From: an uncultured Bacteroidales bacterium
Lineage (GTDB): Bacteria; Bacteroidota; Bacteroidia; Bacteroidales; UBA932
Assembly: GCA_947168525.1 (NCBI GenBank)
Contig: CAMVMG010000019.1
Span: 1-36,677, forward strand
DNA: 36,677 bases
Reading direction: 5' to 3'
Shown here: piece by piece, positions 1 through 6,748 of the stretch
Layout: each line of letters begins with the position of its first letter
Numbering within the stretch: the first letter of the stretch is position 1
Position numbers and translations under genes: made by a program
Notes under the pieces: generated by a model
Databases searched by the model: none
Told to the model about the DNA's origin: nothing
What the model saw: the letters and a program-made list of their open reading frames with translations, nothing else

Positions 1-137
1 GAGGGGGATTTAGGGGGTGGGTAACGTAAAACGAAGTTTTGGTACGCTGTGGCGATGGTTCTTTGGGAAGTCCCCCTCTGAGGAGGGGGATTTAGGGGGT
101 GGGTAACGTAAAACGAAGTTTTGGTACGCTGTGGCGA
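1..137. repeat. Tandem intergenic repeat, 82-base period, two copies seen
   Basis: Bases 1-55 and 83-137 are identical over 55 bases. The spacer 56-82 is seen once, giving an 82-base period, and the array runs off the left edge so the copy number is unknown. The unit contains a perfect 8-bp stem (TCCCCCTC at 71-78, GAGGGGGA at 83-90, loop TGAG) and a weaker AAAAC-GAA-GTTTT hairpin. It ends next to the stop codon of the DPP III gene. It has no convincing reading frame. It resembles the short palindromic intergenic repeats common in Bacteroidota genomes, but this is resemblance only. It is not a CRISPR: the unit is too long and the one spacer is part of the hairpin unit. Confidence 0.85.
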
Positions 138-151
138 AGCTACAGCGTACC
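123..151 (-). terminator. Hairpin over the DPP III stop codon, possible terminator
   Basis: GGTACGCTGT (123-132) pairs perfectly with ACAGCGTACC (142-151). The stem extends through a G-T wobble and two G-C pairs to a GAA loop. The right arm is the 3' end of the DPP III gene and the left arm belongs to the last repeat copy. On the minus strand it would form just as transcription leaves the gene, so it could terminate or protect the mRNA. There is no clear U tract after it, which lowers confidence in termination. Confidence 0.4.
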
Positions 152-2146
152 GTACTTTTTGCCGTAGAGGAGCATCTGCCCCAGATAATCGTCCGTGTAC
201 ACGGGAACATAGTCCGTGATGGAGCCGTCGGTGCCGTAAACCGGCTGGATTTCCGGGTTCACGAAACCGCCGTAGGGCTTGAGGTTCAGGGCCTCGTAGC
301 GCTGCTTCACCTCTTTGTGGAGGGCCGGGTCGATATGGACGGCGTAGGTTTCGATCAGGGCTTTTCCGGCTTCATAGTCGCCCTCGGACTTGATGCGCTG
401 GATCTCCGCGAGAAGTTCTGCGAACAGAGCGCGGAGTTTCTGGTAGTCGTTCACGACGAAGTAGGTCTTTCCGCCCTTTACCTTTTTCTCGATTACCTTG
501 TCCTTTGCCCCTTTCTCCAGGCACCACTGGGCCACCAGCTTGCGGTTCTGCATGTGCGCCTCCGTATTCGGCCGTCCCAGTTCCACGCGGGTGAACTGTA
601 CCATGAGCCCGTTGCGGATGTAATTGTCGTATTCTGCCTTATAGGCCTCCGGGTCCGGCATGATACCCAGTTCCACCATTTTGGGATCGGCCGTGTAGTA
701 CAGGCCGAAAAGATCTGCCCGGGCCTCTTCCAGGGCCGACGCATACTCTCCCATGGCCGTGGTGCTTACCCCGGGAAGCAGCTGTCCCGATGCATGTCCC
801 AGGCATTCGTGGAGGTCTGTGTGGATTTCATCGGCGATGGTGCCCCACTTTTTGGCCAGCTCGATCTCCTTTTTGCTGTAGGCGAACTCCGTGAGGGTGC
901 TGGTGGGCAGCTCCTGGGCGGCGAGGTCGTAGGTGTGGGTGATATTGGCGATGGTCACGCTCTTGGAGCCGTGCTCCTTGCGGATCCAGTCCGCGTTGGG
1001 GAGGTTGATGCCGATGGGGGTGGATGGATAGCTGTCTCCGGACAGGCACACCGCGTTGATAACCTTGGCCGACACGCCCTTCACGGTCTCTTTCTTGAAG
1101 CGAGGATCTACCGGCGAATTGTCCTCGAACCACTGGGCGTTGGCCGACAGGATTTCCGTGCGTTTGGACGCCTCGAAGTCCTTGATGTTCACATAGCCCT
1201 CCCAGGAGGCCTTGCGCCCCAGCGGGTCGTTATAATCTTCGATGAAGCCGTTGATGAAATCCACCGTTCCCAGGGTGTCTTTCACCCATTCGATGTTGAA
1301 CTGGTCCCACTTGCGGAGGTCTCCGGTCCGGTAATAGTCCATCAGGATGCCCAGCGCCCGTTTCTGGATGTCATTCTCGGCCACTTCACGGGCCCGGGCC
1401 AGCTCTTCGCAGATTTTTTCCAGGGCGGGGGAGTAAATGCCGCCAATCTTCCAGGGAAGTTCCCGGACCACTCCGTCGGCCCCTTTCACCACTTTGGTGT
1501 TGAGCCCGTAGGAGACAGGTTCGGGGTCATTGGGGTCCATCTGTGCGGCATAGTAGGCTTCCACTTCCTCGCGGGAAACGCCCTCGTAGAAGTTGACGGC
1601 CGACTGTTTCACGATGTCTCCGGCGGTTTCCGTGGAGCGGCGCTGCGGCCAGATGTCCGGGTTGTAGATAATCTCCAGAAGGCTGTCATCCTGTACGCCG
1701 GCCTTGGATAGGAGGGAAGCGAAATACTCCCGCGGGCAGTCCGGGAAGAACTTGTCTTCTGCGTAGTGATGGTGCATGCCGTTGGAGAAGAACAGCCGTT
1801 TGGCATACACCAGGAATCCTTCCCAGGAGGCATCGGACGGGGCCGGGGTCACGTTTTCCAGGATGGCCTCTACGGCATGGCGCACCCGCAGGTTGTCCTT
1901 GCAGTTCTGGTCCCAGAGAATGTCCCGGCCGTATTTGGCGGCTTCTGACAGGTGGTAGGCGTATGCTTTCTGGCGCAGGGTGAGGTTTTCCCATCCGGGA
2001 ATCCGGTAGCGCATGACTTTGAGGTCTGCGAAACTGTCAATCGTATATTTGAAGCTTTCTTCCCCAGTTTTTGGGGCGGGGGTTTCACAGCCGGACAGAA
2101 GGGCGGCAGCTCCTGCGAGTATTATCATTTTTCCAAGATGTTTCAT
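140..2146 (-). CDS. Dipeptidyl peptidase III-like lipoprotein, peptidase family M49
   Basis: Zinc exopeptidase of family M49, expected to release dipeptides from the N-terminus of oligopeptides. With the ATG at 2146 the protein has 668 residues. It begins with a lipoprotein signal ending in a lipobox (LLSGC, about residues 16-20), so it should be lipid-anchored in the periplasm or on the surface. The metal motif HECLGH lies near residues 446-451. This is the five-spaced M49 form HExxGH as in bacterial DPP III, and the second motif EEARAD follows near 473 and supplies the third ligand. An upstream TTG at 2167 is in frame but lies inside the -7 box, so 2146 is preferred. It is transcribed alone, divergently from the clostripain operon. 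Family assignment is secure; the natural substrate is not known. Confidence 0.93.
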   Translation of the reverse strand: MKHLGKMIILAGAAALLSGCETPAPKTGEESFKYTIDSFADLKVMRYRIPGWENLTLRQKAYAYHLSEAAKYGRDILWDQNCKDNLRVRHAVEAILENVTPAPSDASWEGFLVYAKRLFFSNGMHHHYAEDKFFPDCPREYFASLLSKAGVQDDSLLEIIYNPDIWPQRRSTETAGDIVKQSAVNFYEGVSREEVEAYYAAQMDPNDPEPVSYGLNTKVVKGADGVVRELPWKIGGIYSPALEKICEELARAREVAENDIQKRALGILMDYYRTGDLRKWDQFNIEWVKDTLGTVDFINGFIEDYNDPLGRKASWEGYVNIKDFEASKRTEILSANAQWFEDNSPVDPRFKKETVKGVSAKVINAVCLSGDSYPSTPIGINLPNADWIRKEHGSKSVTIANITHTYDLAAQELPTSTLTEFAYSKKEIELAKKWGTIADEIHTDLHECLGHASGQLLPGVSTTAMGEYASALEEARADLFGLYYTADPKMVELGIMPDPEAYKAEYDNYIRNGLMVQFTRVELGRPNTEAHMQNRKLVAQWCLEKGAKDKVIEKKVKGGKTYFVVNDYQKLRALFAELLAEIQRIKSEGDYEAGKALIETYAVHIDPALHKEVKQRYEALNLKPYGGFVNPEIQPVYGTDGSITDYVPVYTDDYLGQMLLYGKKYGTL

Positions 2147-2164
2147 ACATAATCGGGTTTGGTG

Positions 2165-2172
2165 CAAATTTA
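2165..2172 (-). promoter_or_regulatory. -7 box TAAATTTG for the DPP III gene
   Basis: Perfect match to the Bacteroidota -7 consensus TAnnTTTG on the minus strand, 18 bases before the ATG at 2146. It rules out the longer TTG start at 2167. No good -33 box is visible. Confidence 0.65.
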
Positions 2173-2184
2173 TAAATAATTCAT

Positions 2185-2192
2185 TAACTTTG
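2185..2192 (+). promoter_or_regulatory. -7 box TAACTTTG for the clostripain operon
   Basis: Perfect TAnnTTTG, 20 bases before the ATG at 2213. The nearest TTTG upstream (2158-2161) is 23 bases away, slightly longer than the usual 19-21. The two divergent -7 boxes are only 12 bases apart, so the two promoters share their upstream DNA and probably compete. Confidence 0.65.
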
Positions 2193-2212
2193 CAGGAATA
2201 AAGACTATTTTT

Positions 2213-3556
2213 ATGCGCGACAGAGTCAAATACGCATTGCTGCTTATAGCCGTCATCTGCTTTGCCGGTTCCTGTGGTAAAGACCCTTATTTCGATTTCG
2301 AAGCTTCCGGAGACGGAACAGGTGCGTATGTCACCCCTGCACGGACGGTGTCACCGGATGTGCGGGAGGTCCTCATTTATGTGGCGGGCGGATACAACTC
2401 CCTCGCCGGCTATCTGTGGGAAGACATCGAAGACCTCAGGAATAGCTCGCTTCCTGCCCGCAGAACCTCTACAGACCCGATCCTGCTGGTCCTGTCCCGC
2501 CTTCCCGTCAGCACGCAAGACTATACCACCCCCAATCCGGCTGTGCTGTTCCGCCTGTATGCCGACGAAAACGGCCGGGCGGTAAGCGATACGCTCCGCA
2601 TCTGGGACGAGAATACGCCCCTCTTCCAGACTTCCACCTTCAGGGATGCGCTGGAGTTCGTGAACCAGTCCTTCCCCGGCAACCGTTACGGGCTCATCCT
2701 CTCTTCTCATGCGTCCGGTTGGCTTCCTTATCAATACTATTACGAACCTGCCAAGTACGAATCCACCTATTCGTATGCACCTTTCCACCGGTCCGGCGCC
2801 CAGGCTCCCTGGTATAATCGCTGGGAGGAGGAATTCCCTCCGCTGGTTGCAGATGACGGCATGCCTGCGGTAAAGAGCGTGGGCATGGACGACGGCTCTC
2901 CCATTTATGAGATGGAGCTGGAAGAGTTTGCCGCCTCTATTCCCATGCATATGGAATACATCCTGTTCGACGCCTGCCTGATGGGCTGCGTAGAGGTGGC
3001 CTATGAACTCAGGAACGTCACGGACCTGGTGGGCTTCTCACCCACGGAGGTGCTGGCCGGCGGGTTCAATTACTCCAGGCTCACCCGGTTTCTGATGCAG
3101 CGTAAACCGGATCCGGTTGCGGTGTGCAAGGATTACTTCGACTCTTATGATTCCCTGTCCGGCGGCATGCGTTCCGCGACCATCTCCGTAGTGGACACCC
3201 GGCAGATTGAAGCCCTGGCGCAGGTGTGCAAGCCCCTCTTCGAGAAATACCGCTCTGCGCTGGAGGTGCTACCCGGAAAAAATGTACAGGGTTATTTCCG
3301 CCAGAACCGCCATTTCTTCTACGACCTGCAGGATATCCTGATCCAGAGCGGCATCACGGCATCGGAATCGGCCTCCCTGCAGCAGGCGCTGGACCAGTGC
3401 GTGATCTATAAGGCCGCCACGCCCTCTTTCCTGGGCATTTCCATCAACACCTATTCCGGCCTGTCCATGTATCTGCCGTCCATGGGAACACCTTACCTGC
3501 ATAACTTCTACCGTTCCCATGTCGCCTGGAACAAAGCTACTTCGCTAGTCAAATAA
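2213..3556 (+). CDS. Clostripain-family (C11) cysteine peptidase lipoprotein
   Basis: Family C11 caspase-fold peptidase, usually cleaving after Arg or Lys. The protein has 447 residues. The N-terminus is a lipoprotein signal with lipobox Cys at residue 21 (FAGSC), so it should be exported and lipid-anchored. The catalytic His is expected at H166 in SSHASGW and the catalytic Cys at C255 in FDACLMGC, both at strand ends as in caspase-like folds. The DACLMG motif is characteristic of C11. It is first in a plus-strand operon with sppA 15 bases downstream, read from the TAACTTTG promoter. In gut Bacteroidales such lipoproteins are secreted proteases, for example fragipain, but this protein's own target cannot be read from sequence. 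Confidence 0.92.
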   Translation: MRDRVKYALLLIAVICFAGSCGKDPYFDFEASGDGTGAYVTPARTVSPDVREVLIYVAGGYNSLAGYLWEDIEDLRNSSLPARRTSTDPILLVLSRLPVSTQDYTTPNPAVLFRLYADENGRAVSDTLRIWDENTPLFQTSTFRDALEFVNQSFPGNRYGLILSSHASGWLPYQYYYEPAKYESTYSYAPFHRSGAQAPWYNRWEEEFPPLVADDGMPAVKSVGMDDGSPIYEMELEEFAASIPMHMEYILFDACLMGCVEVAYELRNVTDLVGFSPTEVLAGGFNYSRLTRFLMQRKPDPVAVCKDYFDSYDSLSGGMRSATISVVDTRQIEALAQVCKPLFEKYRSALEVLPGKNVQGYFRQNRHFFYDLQDILIQSGITASESASLQQALDQCVIYKAATPSFLGISINTYSGLSMYLPSMGTPYLHNFYRSHVAWNKATSLVK

Positions 3557-3571
3557 ACTGTATATTATCCA

Positions 3572-5347
3572 ATGAAGGATTTCTTCAAAACTGTACTGGC
3601 CGTCATCTGCGGCATCCTTATCCTGCAGGTGGTCGGCTTCTTCTTCCTGATGGGCCTGATCGGCTCTGCCGCTGCGACGGGCAGCAAGACCGTTCTGCCC
3701 CGCAGCGGGGTGCTGGACATCAACCTCTCGGACTATGCCCTTGCAGAGCAAAGCCAGGAGACTTCCACACCCAACCTCCTTTCCGGCAGCTTTGCCATGG
3801 GCCGTACGGTGGGTCTGTGGGACGCCGTACGTGCCATTGAGGCCGCCGCGGCAGATCCTGCCATCCGCTACATCTTCCTGCGCCCGGATGGCGGAGAACA
3901 GGCCGGCATGGCCGCCATGGAAGAGTTGCGCGCCGCCCTGCTGAACTTCCGCAAGAGCGGAAAGGCCGTAGTGGCCTATATGGAAATGCCTGGGAACAGC
4001 AGTTATTATCTGGCCACCGCGGCAGACAAAATCTATATGTCCTCCTATCACGGCGGCTCCAACACGCTGCTGGGCCTGACCAGCCAGCAACTCTTCCTCA
4101 AGGATATCCTGGACAAGCTGGGTGTCAATGTCCAGCTTATCCGCCACGGCAAATACAAGAGCGCCGGCGAGATGTTCGTCCGCTCCAATTCTTCCGCCGA
4201 GAACCGGGAGCAGTACCAGAGCATGGTCGATGCCGCCTGGAGCGCCTATGCTTCCGCCATCGCTGAGGCCCGCGAGATCGGCGTGGACCAGTTCAATGCC
4301 CTGATCGACAACCTGGCCCTCAATTTCCCGGAAGATTTCCTGAAGAACGGGCTGGTAGACGAGCTCATGGACCGGGAAGCCCTGGTGCAGAAGCTCTGCA
4401 CCCTGGCCCAGGTGTCCAAGCGGGAAGAACTGCAGCTGGTGGCCCTGCCGGATTATGTGTCGGCCCGCGTGAACTCCCTTCCCGGACGCACCAACGTAGC
4501 CATCCTCTTTGCCGAAGGTGAGATTGTGGACGGCAAGGGGGTCGGGCTGGCTGCCGACAGCTTTGTACAGGAGGTGGATGCCCTCCGCAGCGATCCTTCC
4601 GTGAAGGCAGTGGTGCTCCGCGTCAATTCGCCCGGCGGCAGCGTAATGGCCTCGGAGAAAATACGCAGCGCCCTGGACCTGCTGGGCAGCGAAAAGCCCC
4701 TTGTGGCCTCGTACGGTGACTATGCCGCTTCCGGCGGCTACTGGATTTCCAACGGATGCAGCCGCATCTTTGCCGACGCTACCACCCTTACCGGCTCCAT
4801 TGGCGTTTTTTCCATGATTCCGGATTTCTCCAAGGTGGCTGGAAAAGTAGGCGTGGGCATCGAGAGCGTCTCTTCCAACAAGCACGGGGACCTGCTTTCC
4901 CTGATGCGTCCCTTCTCGGCCGATGAACTGACCTACATGCAGGCCTCGGTGGAGGATATCTATGAACGTTTCGTGAACCTGGTGGCCATCAGCCGCGGAA
5001 TGGAAACCACTGCGGTGGATGCCATTGCCCAGGGCCGGGTGTGGGCCGGAAACGATGCCCTCAGAATCGGCCTGGTAGATGAGATTGGCACGCTGAAAGA
5101 CGCTGTCATCTACGCCGCCTCCCAGGCTGGTCTTGTGTCGGCCGACGATTACCGGGTGGTTACCTGCCCGGCCGTTCCCGGTATGTGGGAGAGACTCCTG
5201 GCCATGATTGGCTCTTACCGGGAAAAACCCTCCGTCCTTGCCGGCACCCCGATGGAACCCATGGAGCGTTCACTTCGGGGGCTGCTGAAGGAAAACCGTC
5301 CGTCCGGCGTTTTTGCCCGGATGCCTTATTGCTTGGAGATCCGATAG
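3572..5347 (+). CDS. sppA: Signal peptide peptidase SppA, long (67K) type
   Basis: Membrane-bound serine protease that degrades released signal peptides and possibly lipoprotein signals on the periplasmic side. At 591 residues it matches the double-domain 67K form of E. coli rather than the short Bacillus form. One N-terminal transmembrane helix spans about residues 6-30. The Ser/Lys dyad is visible: Lys196 in GKYKSAGE of the N-terminal half and Ser387 in AASGGYW of the C-terminal half. The next gene starts on the base after the stop codon, so the two are almost certainly cotranslated. Sitting after a clostripain lipoprotein gene fits a secretion and envelope proteolysis context. Confidence 0.96.
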   Translation: MKDFFKTVLAVICGILILQVVGFFFLMGLIGSAAATGSKTVLPRSGVLDINLSDYALAEQSQETSTPNLLSGSFAMGRTVGLWDAVRAIEAAAADPAIRYIFLRPDGGEQAGMAAMEELRAALLNFRKSGKAVVAYMEMPGNSSYYLATAADKIYMSSYHGGSNTLLGLTSQQLFLKDILDKLGVNVQLIRHGKYKSAGEMFVRSNSSAENREQYQSMVDAAWSAYASAIAEAREIGVDQFNALIDNLALNFPEDFLKNGLVDELMDREALVQKLCTLAQVSKREELQLVALPDYVSARVNSLPGRTNVAILFAEGEIVDGKGVGLAADSFVQEVDALRSDPSVKAVVLRVNSPGGSVMASEKIRSALDLLGSEKPLVASYGDYAASGGYWISNGCSRIFADATTLTGSIGVFSMIPDFSKVAGKVGVGIESVSSNKHGDLLSLMRPFSADELTYMQASVEDIYERFVNLVAISRGMETTAVDAIAQGRVWAGNDALRIGLVDEIGTLKDAVIYAASQAGLVSADDYRVVTCPAVPGMWERLLAMIGSYREKPSVLAGTPMEPMERSLRGLLKENRPSGVFARMPYCLEIR

Positions 5348-6295
5348 ATGGAACAGGAGCGCAAACTCACCCCCATGAAGTTCCTGCGAGACGTGCAGGA
5401 GTTTCCCTGGGGCACGGCGGAATACCGCCTGGCAGACCTGGGATTTGTAGATTCCATGGCCTGCGAGGGCTGGCTTAGCGGCAGCACCCTCAGCGACATC
5501 ATGCAAACCTATCTGGAGCGTGTGGTGGGGGAGACCTCTTTCGAATGGTACGGGACCCAGTTCCCCGTGTTGGTGAAATACCTGGATATCAAGGGACGGA
5601 CCTCCCTGCACGTGAACCCGGACGATGAAACGGCCGCCCAGCGGTACGACGCCTTCGGAAAAACCGCCCTCTGGCATGTGGAGGCCTGCGGCCCCCAGGC
5701 CTGCCTGTACCTGGGCTTCCGCCGGGATGTGACGGCGGAAGAATTCTACCGCGCCTGCGCGCAGAACCGGGTAGAAGACCTGCTATATGCCGTAAAGCCG
5801 TATCCCGGAGAGAGTTACCTGGTTGTTCCGGGCCTGGTGCATGCCGCCAGAGACGTGCGTCTGCTGGAAATCGCGGAAGCTTCTGAACTGGGATTCCGCC
5901 TGCATGACTGGGGCGCCGAAGGACGTGAGATTCATCTGGAGGAGGCGTTCGACCTCATCGACTTCCGCCAGGCACCGCGCCCGGAGCCTCTGAAAACGGA
6001 CTTGCTGGCAGCCGTCCCCCAGTTTACCGTGCACCGGATTGCGCTCCTTGCAGCCTTGAAGAGCCACGCCTCCGAAGAAGATTCGTTTCTAGTATATGTG
6101 TGCACCCGCGGTGCCGCCGCCCTGCAGCTTCCCACCAGGGAAAACTATCATCTCAAGGCCGGGGATGTGCTCCTGGTCCCTTCCGAAGTCTGTGATTTTT
6201 ACCTGATTCCGGAAGACAACGACACGGAGCTCCTGGAAGTCCGGCTGGATCCCCGCCCGGACACCGACCTGGTATCAGAACCCGTAGAAGAATAA
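5348..6295 (+). CDS. Phosphomannose isomerase-like cupin protein with degraded metal site
   Basis: Resembles class I mannose-6-phosphate isomerases over its 315 residues: FPVLVKYLD near 72-80, the PDDETA block near 91-96, the VPGLVHA block near 160-166 and a C-terminal cupin half. In characterised enzymes zinc is held by Gln and His of a QVHP motif, a Glu in an EWY-type motif and a distal His. By hand alignment the first motif here reads LHVNP (H88, N90) and the Glu position is Ala107 (KTALW). Only the distal His165 remains. It may be a divergent isomerase with other ligands or a non-catalytic sugar-phosphate-binding cupin. It starts immediately after the sppA stop codon. Fold family fairly sure, activity unsure. 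Confidence 0.75.
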   Translation: MEQERKLTPMKFLRDVQEFPWGTAEYRLADLGFVDSMACEGWLSGSTLSDIMQTYLERVVGETSFEWYGTQFPVLVKYLDIKGRTSLHVNPDDETAAQRYDAFGKTALWHVEACGPQACLYLGFRRDVTAEEFYRACAQNRVEDLLYAVKPYPGESYLVVPGLVHAARDVRLLEIAEASELGFRLHDWGAEGREIHLEEAFDLIDFRQAPRPEPLKTDLLAAVPQFTVHRIALLAALKSHASEEDSFLVYVCTRGAAALQLPTRENYHLKAGDVLLVPSEVCDFYLIPEDNDTELLEVRLDPRPDTDLVSEPVEE

Positions 6296-6301
6296 GAAAC
6301 G

Positions 6302-6748
6302 ATGGCAGAAACCCGGATAGACAAATACCTGTGGGCCATCCGCGCCTTCAAGACACGGACAGAGGCCACCGATGCCTGCAAGGGCGGAAAAGTGAAAGTG
6401 GGAAACGTCAATGCCAAACCATCCCGAGCCGTCCAGGCCGGCGATGTGCTGCAGGTTCGGAAAGGTGCGGTGGTCTATACCTATAAAGTATTGCAGCCGC
6501 TGGAGCACCGGGTAGGCGCCAGGCTAGTGCCGGATTATGCCCAGAACCTGACGCCGGCGTCGGAGCTGGAGAAGTTGAAAGCGCCGGTGGAAACCTTCTT
6601 CCTTTCCCGGGACCGGGGGGCTGGAAGGCCCACCAAGAAAGACCGCCGGGAGATTGAGCAGGCCTGGGATGCCATCGATTTCAATGACATCCCGGACGAT
6701 GTGGCCGCCCGTTTCGGCCTGTCGGACGACGATTTGGAGTCTTTGTAA
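6302..6748 (+). CDS. hslR: S4-domain RNA-binding protein, Hsp15 (HslR) type
   Basis: 148-residue protein with an N-terminal S4 RNA-binding domain (about residues 4-60; RIDKYLWAIR opening, GKVKVGN and KPSRAVQAGD turns). A basic tail follows with a GRPTKKDRR patch. In E. coli Hsp15 binds stalled 50S subunits carrying peptidyl-tRNA and helps recycle them; that role is transferred by family. The C-terminal extension of acidic residues after the basic patch is typical of Bacteroidota homologues. It is the last gene of the clostripain-sppA operon, starting 6 bases after the previous stop. Its stop abuts the stop of the convergent nuclease gene with no base between. Confidence 0.9.
   Translation: MAETRIDKYLWAIRAFKTRTEATDACKGGKVKVGNVNAKPSRAVQAGDVLQVRKGAVVYTYKVLQPLEHRVGARLVPDYAQNLTPASELEKLKAPVETFFLSRDRGAGRPTKKDRREIEQAWDAIDFNDIPDDVAARFGLSDDDLESL

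Noticed and set aside
1..137. CRISPR array
   Set aside because: Only two copies, an identical stretch of at least 55 bases, and a period inconsistent with spacers; no cas genes in the window.
131..1711. Long plus-strand open frame (526 codons) opposite the DPP III gene
   Set aside because: It is antisense to a gene with clear M49 motifs, and its composition (runs of V, G, L, D, H) is what the complement of GC-rich coding DNA gives.
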